DNA from: Lachnospiraceae bacterium
GTDB lineage: Bacteria; Bacillota; Clostridia; Lachnospirales; Lachnospiraceae
Assembly (NCBI GenBank): GCA_030524705.1
Contig: JAUNGD010000009.1
Coordinates: 1 to 64,000, forward strand
Direction of reading: 5' to 3'
DNA length: 64,000 nucleotides
Of this stretch, positions 8,410-16,685 are shown piece by piece (positions within the stretch are counted from its first letter, which is position 1; every line of letters begins with the position of its first letter). A model generated the notes under the pieces. The model did no database searches. It was not told the DNA's origin and saw only the letters and a list, made by a program, of their open reading frames with translations. The position numbers and the translations under genes are program-made.

Positions 8410-9341
8410 CCATTCCTTTTCTCAAGACTCAGCGCCCTGGAAGGGCATCCTGTTACGCACAGACCGCAGCCCTGGCATTGATCCGGCCTGCTGATCTGCA
8501 GCTCCTGCCCGGCTGTAAACACAGAAAACCGGCATCTTTTTCTGCATGCGCCGCAGTTAATACATTTTGCCTGATCCAGCTTGACCGCATAGCTTACCTT
8601 CGGCCATACTCCCAGACTGCTCCGGGCCTTCGCTGCCCGGAACAGATAGCAGCAGTCCGTACAGCAGCTGCATATTCCGCCGGGATTTACCGTGTGGATC
8701 AGCCCCCGGCGGTCTGCCCTTTTTACGATTTCCCTGGCCTCTTCCCGGGTGATCGGCCTCGCCTGCCCTCGCCTGACGAAGGAATTCGGCGCCGTCCGAT
8801 AGGTAATGCAGGTGTCCGTGGGCTGAGCACAGTTCTGTATCAGCCTGCGGCAGTCGCATTTTGCAAGATAAGGAGTATCCTCTCTGCCATCTATAAAAGC
8901 CAGTACCTCCTCCAAAGGAAGCACCTCGTCCTCCGTGGGCCCTGGATCCTCCGCCGGCCCCAGAGAATCCAGGTACGCCTTAAAATACCACTGATCCAGC
9001 CGTTCCTTTGTCTCCCGTGAAAGACTGTCATAAGTCTCTGTTTCCTCCGTCGCAAAAATATCCAGCCTGCCGTAGAAGGTTCCTGTCACGTAAGAAATCC
9101 CGTCTTCTCCGTGATTCACGACGCCCCGGTGAAACAACTCCTCCAGGAAGCCCTCTGCCTCCGCAGCATTCTCCCGGATTCCAAGCTCTGTCACTATCCT
9201 GCAAAGCTCCTCTTTGCCATAACATTTTCCGGGAGTCAGCGCCAGCAGAATTTCCTGTTCCTCCGGTCTTAGAATTAAACCTATAATCTCATATCCCTCT
9301 TTCGGAATTTCAAACCTTGCAATCAAAGCATCCTTATCCAA
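8406..9341 (-). CDS. Fe-S protein with winged-helix-like N terminus, within the transporter operon
   Basis: A 311-residue protein with an unusual architecture. Residues about 18-95 look like a winged-helix or MarR-like fold (EEQEILLAL, a helix pair, then a beta wing). Two unusual cysteine clusters follow: C162, C164, C171 and C178, then C224, C226, C227, C230 and C231. The C terminus carries two ferredoxin motifs, CxxCxxCxxxC at 260-270 and CxxCxxCxxxC at 289-299, enough for two [4Fe-4S] clusters. No enzyme domain is recognised. It is locked into the osmoprotectant operon by a 4-base overlap with the ATPase, so a role linked to the uptake or use of quaternary amines, or redox control of it, is plausible but unproven. 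Confidence 0.8.
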   Translation of the reverse strand: MDKDALIARFEIPKEGYEIIGLILRPEEQEILLALTPGKCYGKEELCRIVTELGIRENAAEAEGFLEELFHRGVVNHGEDGISYVTGTFYGRLDIFATEETETYDSLSRETKERLDQWYFKAYLDSLGPAEDPGPTEDEVLPLEEVLAFIDGREDTPYLAKCDCRRLIQNCAQPTDTCITYRTAPNSFVRRGQARPITREEAREIVKRADRRGLIHTVNPGGICSCCTDCCYLFRAAKARSSLGVWPKVSYAVKLDQAKCINCGACRKRCRFSVFTAGQELQISRPDQCQGCGLCVTGCPSRALSLEKRNG

Positions 9342-9386
9342 GCGTTCTCTGTCCTCTCTTTTTTCACTCTCTTCGCTTCATTCTCT

Positions 9387-10295
9387 TTATTTTAATGTCT
9401 CAAAAAACTCCTCCGCGACATCGTCATACTCTTCTTTCTCAAGATCCACCTTTGAGTTTAATTCCGTCATGGTCTTTGTATCAATTTCAGCGCTGACGCC
9501 GTTGATAATATCCGCCACATCGGAATATTTCTCCGTTATTTCATGACGTACCACCGGGATCACATTGTACGGCGGCCAGAGCTGTTTGTCATCCTCAAGA
9601 AGGATAAATTCATCGCTGCTCAGCTGTGCATCCGTAGTATATCCGGGCACACAGTCCACCTCGTCGCTGGCCATAACCTCATATTTCAAAGAGTTATCAA
9701 AGCTGTTCTCATCTTTAAAATCAAAGGAACCGTATACCTTTTCCAGACCCAGAAGGCCGTCCTCTCTTTCATAAAAATCGGAGGTGCAGCCAAAACGAAT
9801 TTCCGAAGCCTTGTCCTGCAGATCTGAAATATTTTTAATGCCGTATTTCTCTGCAACATCCGCACGGATAGCAAGCCCGTTCCCGTCGTTCGCCTCACAC
9901 ATTTCCAATACATCCAGCTCATATTCCGAGGCATACATTTCCTTTACTTTTTCATATACCGCCTGCGGATCGGTCTCCATGGGCTGCTCCAGAATCGTCA
10001 TCAGCGCTGTGCCCGTATACTCTGGATACAGGTCGATTTCACCCTCGCAAAGGGATTGGTGAATGACTGCATTTGAAACCTCAAATCTTCGTTCCACCTT
10101 GTATCCGGCGTCCTCAAGCGCCAGTGCATACAGCTCGCTTAAAATCAAATTTTCTGTAAATCCCTTGGAGCCCACGATTATACTGCCCTTTTCCTGAACG
10201 CTGTCCGCGTCATTTTTTCCTTCCGATACGCTCTGGCATCCTGTTAATCCCATTGATACAGCCAATGTCAGCAGCAATGCAGCTTTTTTCTTCAT
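9387..10295 (-). CDS. Osmoprotectant ABC transporter substrate-binding lipoprotein (OpuCC-like)
   Basis: A 302-residue lipoprotein. The signal sequence ends in the lipobox LTGC, giving a lipid-modified Cys20. The mature part starts with IIVGSKGFTENLILSELYA, the diagnostic opening of the OpuAC/OpuCC family that binds glycine betaine, choline or carnitine. EGEIDLYPEYTGTAL and CVPGYTTDAQL are further family blocks. It captures ligand outside the membrane and delivers it to the two permeases. It lies 17 bases after the first permease gene and 45 bases before the Fe-S gene. The exact ligand cannot be read from the sequence. Confidence 0.92.
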   Translation of the reverse strand: MKKKAALLLTLAVSMGLTGCQSVSEGKNDADSVQEKGSIIVGSKGFTENLILSELYALALEDAGYKVERRFEVSNAVIHQSLCEGEIDLYPEYTGTALMTILEQPMETDPQAVYEKVKEMYASEYELDVLEMCEANDGNGLAIRADVAEKYGIKNISDLQDKASEIRFGCTSDFYEREDGLLGLEKVYGSFDFKDENSFDNSLKYEVMASDEVDCVPGYTTDAQLSSDEFILLEDDKQLWPPYNVIPVVRHEITEKYSDVADIINGVSAEIDTKTMTELNSKVDLEKEEYDDVAEEFFETLK

Positions 10296-10312
10296 TTTGT
10301 ATTCTCCTCATT

Positions 10313-10945
10313 TTATAATGTGTATTTCAAAATTTTCTTCTCGATTTTACCCAGAAGCAGATTACTTGCCAGAGTCAAAGCAGCCACGGATACACCGCCG
10401 ATCACCAGATATTCCGTCTTCATCAGGCTGATTCCGTTATAAATAATCACGCCCAGCCCTCCGCTGCCGATATAGGCTGCCAGCGCAGCGCTGGCTATCA
10501 CCTCGGACATTGCCATTTTGATGCCGCCTGCGATATAAGGAAGCGCCAGAGGAAGCTGTACCTGGTAAAAGGTCCGCCTTTCATCCATTCCCATGGCGTC
10601 CGCAACCTCCATCATAAATTCTGGAACCTTGGAAAATCCAAGAGTCGTCTGAATCAGAATCGGCGGAACAGCAAGCACAACCAGAGCCGTCAGCGCAGGC
10701 TTCAGGCCGATCCCCATAATCGGAATCAAGATCACCAGGATCGCGAGACTCGGTATAATACGCAGAGTACTGAAAAACGTATTCAGGAACCTTTTAACCC
10801 GTGGCGCCTTTAGGCAGAGAATACCGCAGGAAATACCGATCACAGACGCCAGGGCCACTGCAATCAGGCTGATATAAATATGCTGCCAGAACAATAGCAG
10901 GTAATCCTTCCAGTGGTTTGCAAAATAATCCGCATATACCTGCAC
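10313..10945 (-). CDS. Osmoprotectant ABC transporter permease (OpuCD-like), GTG start
   Basis: A 210-residue permease with about five membrane helices and the EAA-type coupling loop near residues 112-130 (EVADAMGMDERRTFYQVQLP). The ending block AAYIGSGGLGVIIYNGI matches the second permease of OpuC-type systems. The start is a GTG at 10945, 7 bases after a strong AAGGAGGG site; an ATG lying between them is in another frame. It opens the operon permease, binding protein, Fe-S protein, ATPase, permease. I see no strong promoter in the 88 bases before it, so read-through from coaE is possible. Confidence 0.9.
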   Translation of the reverse strand: MQVYADYFANHWKDYLLLFWQHIYISLIAVALASVIGISCGILCLKAPRVKRFLNTFFSTLRIIPSLAILVILIPIMGIGLKPALTALVVLAVPPILIQTTLGFSKVPEFMMEVADAMGMDERRTFYQVQLPLALPYIAGGIKMAMSEVIASAALAAYIGSGGLGVIIYNGISLMKTEYLVIGGVSVAALTLASNLLLGKIEKKILKYTL

Positions 10946-11033
10946 TGCCCATCCCTCCTTTTTGATTGCTTTTGTCAGTAAACAAGAGGCGTGCAGTACC
11001 TCGTCCGCTGACGCTGCCGGAAAGCAGGATAAC

Positions 11034-11639
11034 TTATAATAATCCGTGCTCCGTCAAGCCTTTGTCTATCTGCTCATACGTATGTTCCACAAAATCACTG
11101 CTGTTGTCAATCACAAACTGACATTTTGCGCGGTATTCTTCATCCTTCAGCTGGTTTTCCATAATCTGCCGGCTCTTCTCCTCACTGTATCCCCGGCTCC
11201 TTGCAAGCCGCCTCATCCGCACCGGAATCTCTGTATAAACGTACCAGATTTCATCGCAGATCAGGTCGTAGCGGTCCTCCAGAAGAAGCGCCGCTTCGAT
11301 GACACAAAACGGCACCTCTCCTTTTCTCTTCTCATTTTCAAGCTCTTCCATTATATAAGCCTTTACCGCCGGATGCACGATACGGTTCAAAAGCTCCAGC
11401 TTCTTTTCATCGGTAAAAACTGCAGCCGCCAGCTTTTTCCGGTCGATGCTTCCCGCCGGCTTCAGGATCTCCTGCCCAAATTCCTGTGCTATCCTTAGAT
11501 AACATGGCTGCCCCGGCTCCTGAAGCATTTTCCCGACCTCATCCGCCTGTATCACCCGGGCGCGATACCGCTCCTCTAAATAAGCAAGAATCGTGCTTTT
11601 TCCCGCGCCTACTCCGCCGGTAATTCCAAGTATCTTCAA
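11034..11639 (-). CDS. coaE: Dephospho-CoA kinase, TTG start
   Basis: A 201-residue kinase for the last step of coenzyme A synthesis (ATP-dependent 3'-phosphorylation of dephospho-CoA). The P-loop GGVGAGKST is at residues 8-16. The QADEVGK block and the DRYDLICDEIWYVY lid region agree with CoaE, and the length is normal. The start codon is TTG at 11639, 9 bases after a GGAGGAG site; no better ATG exists. It lies 36 bases downstream of polA on the same strand. The polA-coaE order is common in Firmicutes and suggests cotranscription. Confidence 0.95.
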   Translation of the reverse strand: MKILGITGGVGAGKSTILAYLEERYRARVIQADEVGKMLQEPGQPCYLRIAQEFGQEILKPAGSIDRKKLAAAVFTDEKKLELLNRIVHPAVKAYIMEELENEKRKGEVPFCVIEAALLLEDRYDLICDEIWYVYTEIPVRMRRLARSRGYSEEKSRQIMENQLKDEEYRAKCQFVIDNSSDFVEHTYEQIDKGLTEHGLL

Positions 11640-11675
11640 AAAAACAACTCCTCCTAATGCAACGGTAATCTTCCG

Positions 11676-14321
11676 TCATTTCGCCTCGTACCAGTTTTCT
11701 CCGTCGTGGATGTCCACCTCCAGACGCACCTTCATCTGCGCCGCGTTCTGCATTTCTCTTACCATCATCTCCCTGACCTCTTCCAGCTCTTCCTTCGCCG
11801 TCTCCACCAGAAGCTCATCATGTACCTGAAGGATCAGGCGGGACCTCATATGGTGAGAACGCAGCCACTCATTCACGCGGTTCATGGCGATCTTGATAAT
11901 ATCGGCAGCCGTTCCCTGGATCGGGGCGTTCATTGCCACCCGCTCTCCAAAAGAACGCTGCATGAAATTCGATGACTGAAGCTCCGGCACAGGTCTTCTC
12001 CGGCCGAACATCGTCGTCACATAGCCGTTTTTCTTCGCGTCCTCAACAGCCCGATCCAGGAACTGCTTGATGCCAGGATACGTTTTAAAATACTGTTCGA
12101 TATATTCCTGGGCCTCTTTCCGGGTGATACTGAGATCCTGGCTCAGCCCGAAGGAGCTGATGCCATAGACAATGCCGAAATTGACCGCCTTTGCATTTCG
12201 CCGCAGCAGCGGCGTAACCTCCTCCGGCGCTACGTGAAATACCTGAGAGGCCGTGATCGTGTGAATGTCCTGGGCGTCCTGATATGCCTGGATCAGCTTG
12301 TCGTCATTCGAAAGATGGGCCAGCACCCGCAGCTCGATCTGCGAATAATCCGCATCCAGAAATACAAAGCCCTCCTCCGGTACAAAGACCTTCCTAATCA
12401 ACCGTCCCAGCTCCATACGGATCGGAATGTTCTGCAGATTCGGATCTGTGCTGCTGATCCTTCCGGTGGCCGTGATGGTCTGATGGAATTTTCCGTGAAT
12501 CCGTCCATCTTCTGAAATGAAGTTCGCCAGGCCGTCCGCGTACGTGGACTTCAGCTTTGTCATCTGGCGGTATTCCAGAATATCCGAAACAATGGGATAC
12601 TCCGCCGCCAGCTTCTCCAGCACCTCCGCTGCCGTAGAATATCCAGTCTTCGTTTTTTTGCCATGGGGAAGCTGCAGCTTTTCAAAAAGGATCACCCCAA
12701 GCTGCTTCGGTGAATTGATGTTAAAGCTCTCCCCTGCAGCCTCATAAATGTTCTGTTCCAGCTCGGCTATACGGCCCAAAAGCTGTTCCCCGTATACCTT
12801 CAGCTCCTCCGCCTTTACCCGAATACCCTCCCGCTCCATATCCGCCAAGGTATAAACGAGAGGCATCTCTACCGCTTCGTAAAGCTGTTTCATACCGGCC
12901 TGATCAAGGCGCTCCTCCATAATCGGAAAGGCTTCATACAGCACCGTCACATTTCTTCCCACATACGCAAGAAACGCCTCCTGCTTTTCCTGCCGTGCCT
13001 TTGAAAGCGCATCCTTTCCAAACAGCTCTGCCCGGGACGGGATCATGCGCCCAAGATACTCTCTGGCAATGTCCTCCGGCTCATAGCTGTCCTTCAAAGG
13101 ATTCATCAGATACGCCGCAATCGCCGCATCCGACAATCCTTTTCTGCTCTCCTCCGGTATCTGCAGATACGGAAGCTGTTCCTTCAAGTGCATCGTAACC
13201 GCCGCTGCCGCAGCCTTCACCATGTCTGACAGCTTCCCGCACAGATACTGCTGCGTCAAAAAGCCCTCCGGCTCCAGATAATACGCCTCTTTTTCTGAAA
13301 GGCAGAGAGCCGCACCCAATATCCTGCCCTGCTCCTCCAAAAGCAAAAATGCCGTTTTTCTGCCCTCCGCCTGTCGAAATAATTCTTCCGCCTCGGAAAA
13401 ATCACAGATGAGATGTACCTCCAACGCCTCCGTCTTCTCCTCTTCCTCCACCTGAAAACGCTTCAGAAGATTTTTAAATTCCAGTCTCCGGCAAAGCTCC
13501 AGGGCTTCCCTTGTATACAAATTTTCAATTCTGGCCTCCTCCGGCCTCAGCTCAATGGGGGCCGCCAGCTCAATCGTAGCCAGCACCTTGCTCATCTGCG
13601 CCATGTCATAATGATTTCGCAGCGCTTCCCTGGCCTTCGCCGGGGTAATCTCATCCACATGTGCAAAGGCCTCCTCGATGGAGCCATACTGCACGATCAG
13701 CTTTGTAGCCGTCTTTTCGCCAATTCCCGGCACCCCCGGAATATTGTCCGAGGTATCTCCCATGAGCGCCTTTACGTCAATAAACTGAACCGGCGTCACC
13801 TGATACCGCTCCAGCACATCCTTCGCATAATATTCCTCAATCTCCGTGCCCGTCGCCTTCGTCTTCGGAATCAGGATCCGCACATCCTCCCGGGCAAGCT
13901 GCAGCAGATCCCGGTCGCCGGAAACAATGCATACCTCCAGCCCTTTTTTCTCCATCTGTGCAGAAACCGTTCCTAAAATATCGTCCGCCTCATAGCCCTC
14001 CAGCTGCATCACCGGAATCTGCATTGCCTGCAACATTTCCTTCATCAGGGGTACCTGCTCATGAAGCTCCTGGGGCATCGGCTTGCGCGTCCCCTTATAT
14101 CCATCAAACATTTTGTGCCGGAAGGTCGGCGCCTTCAGGTCAAAGGCCACCGCCGCATACGCAGCGTGCTCCTCCTCCAGTACCTTAAATAAAATATTCA
14201 AAAATCCGTAAACCGCATTTGTGTGCAGTCCTTCACTGTTTGTCAACACCGGCAATCCGTAAAACGCCCGATTCAAAATGCTGTGTCCATCTATCAAAAC
14301 AATCTTTTCTTTTTCTGCCAT
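11676..14321 (-). CDS. polA: DNA polymerase I
   Basis: An 881-residue family A DNA polymerase for Okazaki fragment processing and repair. Residues 1-290 form the 5'-3' exonuclease (IVLIDGHSILNRAFYGLP, EADDILGT, GDTSDNIPGVPGIGEKTA). Residues about 300-480 match the 3'-5' exonuclease fold, but the Asp/Glu catalytic motifs are not visible, as in many Gram-positive PolA proteins, so proofreading is probably absent. Residues about 490-881 form the polymerase, with motif A DADYSQIELRVLAHLS, motif B RRNAKAVNFGIVYG and motif C LQVHDELLVE. I place the start at the ATG at 14321, after GAGAGG; an upstream in-frame codon at 14354 has no good RBS. It follows a zinc-finger membrane protein gene by 19 bases. 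Confidence 0.96.
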   Translation of the reverse strand: MAEKEKIVLIDGHSILNRAFYGLPVLTNSEGLHTNAVYGFLNILFKVLEEEHAAYAAVAFDLKAPTFRHKMFDGYKGTRKPMPQELHEQVPLMKEMLQAMQIPVMQLEGYEADDILGTVSAQMEKKGLEVCIVSGDRDLLQLAREDVRILIPKTKATGTEIEEYYAKDVLERYQVTPVQFIDVKALMGDTSDNIPGVPGIGEKTATKLIVQYGSIEEAFAHVDEITPAKAREALRNHYDMAQMSKVLATIELAAPIELRPEEARIENLYTREALELCRRLEFKNLLKRFQVEEEEKTEALEVHLICDFSEAEELFRQAEGRKTAFLLLEEQGRILGAALCLSEKEAYYLEPEGFLTQQYLCGKLSDMVKAAAAAVTMHLKEQLPYLQIPEESRKGLSDAAIAAYLMNPLKDSYEPEDIAREYLGRMIPSRAELFGKDALSKARQEKQEAFLAYVGRNVTVLYEAFPIMEERLDQAGMKQLYEAVEMPLVYTLADMEREGIRVKAEELKVYGEQLLGRIAELEQNIYEAAGESFNINSPKQLGVILFEKLQLPHGKKTKTGYSTAAEVLEKLAAEYPIVSDILEYRQMTKLKSTYADGLANFISEDGRIHGKFHQTITATGRISSTDPNLQNIPIRMELGRLIRKVFVPEEGFVFLDADYSQIELRVLAHLSNDDKLIQAYQDAQDIHTITASQVFHVAPEEVTPLLRRNAKAVNFGIVYGISSFGLSQDLSITRKEAQEYIEQYFKTYPGIKQFLDRAVEDAKKNGYVTTMFGRRRPVPELQSSNFMQRSFGERVAMNAPIQGTAADIIKIAMNRVNEWLRSHHMRSRLILQVHDELLVETAKEELEEVREMMVREMQNAAQMKVRLEVDIHDGENWYEAK

Positions 14322-14340
14322 TTTATACCTCTCGCAATGA

Positions 14341-14886
14341 TTATTTCTTTTCATGCTCCGTCACATGCGCCGGGGATACCGGAGTCTCTGCTCCTGCTGT
14401 ATCCGGCGATGTAGATTTCTCTATTTCTGTCCCCGCGCCCGGCGATGCAGATTTTTCTGTTCCTGTCTCCGCATGCGGCGCTTCAATTCTTGAACCGTCT
14501 CCATTTTGCAGCCTATGAATTGCTTTGTGGAAGGTACTCTGCTGCGTCTCGTCTCTTTGTACCTCAAATCCTGTATAAACACTCAGAAGCAGAAGAAGCT
14601 CGGCCAGCACCAGGGTAACTCCCCGCATAATTCGGAAAACCCTTCTCCTAAGTATGCCACGTTTTACCGAACGTATATCCTCTTCCATAAGCTTTCGAAA
14701 ATCACTTTCATGATGCGCCCCGGAGTCCAGGGAATCCAGCGCCTTGTACACCGTAAAATAAATATCCAGCTCGTCCATACAGTCACTGCAGTGCTCGATA
14801 TGCTTCAAAAACTGCTCTGATTCTTTATCGGTCAATTCTCTTTTTATAAACGGAGTTACCATTCTCCGGGCTTCCATACAGTTCAT
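14341..14886 (-). CDS. Zinc-finger (zf-HC2) anti-sigma-like membrane protein
   Basis: A 181-residue protein starting at the ATG at 14886 after a strong AGGAGGGG site; the longer frame to 14973 has no RBS. Residues 1-60 carry the zf-HC2 signature HxxxCxxC (HIEHCSDC) seen in ZAS anti-sigma factors. Residues about 95-115 form one membrane helix (MRGVTLVLAELLLLLSVY). The extracytoplasmic tail is low-complexity and rich in Ser, Pro, Thr and Glu, with repeats of EIEKSTSP / GTEKSASP. No sigma-factor gene is adjacent; instead polA follows after 19 bases. Either its sigma partner is encoded elsewhere or it has another zinc-dependent role. Confidence 0.75.
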   Translation of the reverse strand: MNCMEARRMVTPFIKRELTDKESEQFLKHIEHCSDCMDELDIYFTVYKALDSLDSGAHHESDFRKLMEEDIRSVKRGILRRRVFRIMRGVTLVLAELLLLLSVYTGFEVQRDETQQSTFHKAIHRLQNGDGSRIEAPHAETGTEKSASPGAGTEIEKSTSPDTAGAETPVSPAHVTEHEKK

Positions 14887-15017
14887 CCGCAGCCCCTCCT
14901 TATATATGCCTTCTATTTTAATGCTTTCCGAATTAACTGGCAACATGAAAATCAATAATATATTGAATAGCATGAAAAAGGCATATCAGGCTCCTGTTCT
15001 ATTTATTTTATATTTTT

Positions 15018-15045
15018 ATTATACCTGGTATAAAAACACAATCAA
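15018..15045 (-). promoter_or_regulatory. Promoter of the zinc-finger/polA operon
   Basis: On the minus strand TTGATT (15045-15040) and TATAAT (15023-15018) are separated by 16 bases. The transcript would have a leader of about 125 bases before the ATG at 14886. Confidence 0.65.
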
Positions 15046-15175
15046 GTACGCAGAATTTTCATATCTAGTACGTTTTTTCGTACCTGCTTTCATAACCCGC
15101 AGCAGTGAAAAAATTTACAAAAAGTTTATGCCGTATACAATAGGCCGAAATATAAATACGATCAAAGATAATAAA

Positions 15176-15226
15176 ATAATCCTGTGAAAATCCAAGGCTT
15201 AAAAAACTTGAATCTCACAGGATTAT
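15176..15226 (-). terminator. Terminator of tRNA-Leu
   Basis: A perfect 12-bp outer stem, ATAATCCTGTGA / TCACAGGATTAT, encloses a second short stem (CAAG/CTTG). On the minus strand it is followed by TTTATTATCTTT. It may act in both directions. Confidence 0.75.
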
Positions 15227-15279
15227 CTTCTTTTGAAATATCAGAAACTAAAAATCGGTATAACCCGACAGTTCTTTTA

Positions 15280-15361
15280 TGCCGCTGGCCGGACTCGAAC
15301 CGGCACGGTGTTACCCGCTTGATTTTGAGTCAAGTGCGTCTGCCAATTCCGCCACAGCGGC
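15280..15361 (-). tRNA. tRNA-Leu (anticodon CAA)
   Basis: The minus strand folds as a class II tRNA. The acceptor stem GCCGCTG pairs with CAGCGGC and is followed by discriminator A. The anticodon stem CTTGA/TCAAG holds the loop CTCAAAA (anticodon CAA, reading UUG). A variable arm follows, and the T arm has GGTTCGAGTCC. The 3' CCA is not encoded. A promoter lies 26 bases upstream and a terminator downstream, so this is a single-gene unit. Confidence 0.96.
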
Positions 15362-15386
15362 AAATGCGGTAATCAACGCAATGTTT

Positions 15387-15415
15387 ATATTAACACACAT
15401 TTTCCAGAAATGCAA
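15387..15415 (-). promoter_or_regulatory. Promoter of tRNA-Leu
   Basis: On the minus strand TTGCAT (15415-15410) and TAATAT (15392-15387) have a 17-base spacer. The -10 box ends 26 bases before the mature tRNA. Confidence 0.55.
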
Positions 15416-15467
15416 GAAATTTTTTCTGCTGTGAAATCACGGTAAAGCTCTTCTGAAATTCCTGAGA

Positions 15468-16436
15468 TCAGATCCTATACTCCCGATATAGCTGCCTTCG
15501 AAACTCATTATCCTCTGATGCCTTTTCCAAATCCTGGTATCTTTTATCCTGCAGAAGATGCTGATTGAGCTTCCACACCTTTGCTTCTCCGCGGGCCTCT
15601 CCACGTGCTTCCCCTTCTTTTACTCCATCCTGATATAGCTCTTCCAGGGCCTGACACATATTAATTCCCCCTTCCGTCTCTTTTTCCTTCCATTCCTTCA
15701 GCTGCTTCTCTGAATTTAAAAACGTACGGATCACCTGGTAGGTGTCAAAATCCACGCTGCTGAAATAATCTTTGTTTTCATTGATATATGCTATGAGCTT
15801 CGGCTTATTACTCATATATTTTATCATCTGAAAGATAATTTGTAAATCTCCCTGGAAGACATTCACATCCTCTATCCTTGCAATGTCAATGAGATTGATC
15901 CTGTAATTGGGAACATACCTCTCTACAACATCCCTGCCCCAGCTCATCAATTCCTGCGGAAACATTCCGTAAAGGTCGGCATTTCCATCCCATGGCTCCT
16001 GGCTATAGTAAAAGACCAGCGTAATGACCGGGGAGATGGCGTCAGTTTTCCTAAAATGCGATAAAAATTCTGCAGCGCTTATATTTTTATGCTCCTTCTG
16101 TTTCGTCCACAGATACTCTATCTGCCTTGTATATGTCAGGCCGTCATACACCATTCCGCGAACAGGCATGGCATAGTGTACGCTGTCCTGGCTTTCGCAT
16201 GCTAAAACGACAAAATCCACGCTTTGCTTCCAGCGCATTACAATATCTCTGTAGCGCTGATAAGCCCTGTCCTTTCCGTTTTTATCCCGAATCATAACAT
16301 CGACCTCGCTGTCCGCTTCCTCTAAATCAGCGGCAGAAATGATCCCCGCTCCCTGGAACAGCACTCCGTTAAACAAATCCGCAAAGCGCTCCTTATCCGA
16401 CAGCCACCGCTTCACAGACACATCATTTTTTCCCAC
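15468..16436 (-). CDS. Rpn/PD-(D/E)XK family nuclease-like protein, GTG start
   Basis: A 322-residue protein of the Rpn (recombination-promoting nuclease, formerly putative transposase PDDEXK) family. The N-terminal nuclease part shows FADLFNG (Asp20) and the core strand VDFVVLACESQ (about residues 72-83), where the E-x-Q element replaces the usual E-x-K. The C terminus is charged and contains the repeated GEARGEARGEAK typical of these proteins. The start is a GTG at 16436 after GAGGGCGG. The gene is monocistronic behind its own strong promoter. Such genes occur in many divergent copies in Lachnospiraceae. This is not an IS transposase: no terminal repeats are seen around it. Confidence 0.85.
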   Translation of the reverse strand: MGKNDVSVKRWLSDKERFADLFNGVLFQGAGIISAADLEEADSEVDVMIRDKNGKDRAYQRYRDIVMRWKQSVDFVVLACESQDSVHYAMPVRGMVYDGLTYTRQIEYLWTKQKEHKNISAAEFLSHFRKTDAISPVITLVFYYSQEPWDGNADLYGMFPQELMSWGRDVVERYVPNYRINLIDIARIEDVNVFQGDLQIIFQMIKYMSNKPKLIAYINENKDYFSSVDFDTYQVIRTFLNSEKQLKEWKEKETEGGINMCQALEELYQDGVKEGEARGEARGEAKVWKLNQHLLQDKRYQDLEKASEDNEFRRQLYREYRI

Positions 16437-16474
16437 AAAACCGCCCTCTTCATATTTTATAGATTATATTATAT

Positions 16475-16503
16475 ATAATATGTTATATTATTTCTTTTGT
16501 CAA
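16475..16503 (-). promoter_or_regulatory. Promoter of the Rpn-family gene
   Basis: On the minus strand TTGACA (16503-16498) and TATTAT (16480-16475) have a 17-base spacer in a very AT-rich stretch. Confidence 0.65.
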
Positions 16504-16543
16504 GAAAAACTTTTCCATATCATTTTTTTACAATCAAATAAGA

Positions 16544-16572
16544 CCGGAAACCATGTGCTTCATGATTTCCGG
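16544..16572 (-). terminator. Terminator after lysA
   Basis: A stem of CCGGAAA/TTTCCGG plus CATG/CATG, with one mismatch, has a 5-base loop. On the minus strand it is followed by TCTTATTTGATT. It lies about 115 bases after the lysA stop. Confidence 0.65.
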
Positions 16573-16685
16573 CCTTACACATTTTGCTTATAACATTTTT
16601 CCGCGGATCTTTTAAGCTTCCATATCCCAGGATTTTTTCATACTCCTATCCTTAGATCCTTTCATGTTCCGTATCTCCGAATTCT

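Larger units (their letters stand above)
14887..15279. other. 393-bp AT-rich intergenic region
   Basis: No convincing gene is seen. It holds the promoter of the zinc-finger/polA unit (15018-15045), a small inverted repeat GTACG-TTTTTT-CGTAC (15068-15083) just upstream of that promoter, and the terminator of tRNA-Leu (15176-15226). Confidence 0.6.

Noticed and set aside
15468-16436. Rpn-family gene as a transposon or IS
   Set aside because: The family was once called transposase, but there are no terminal inverted repeats or target duplications, and the nuclease is a stand-alone gene with its own promoter.
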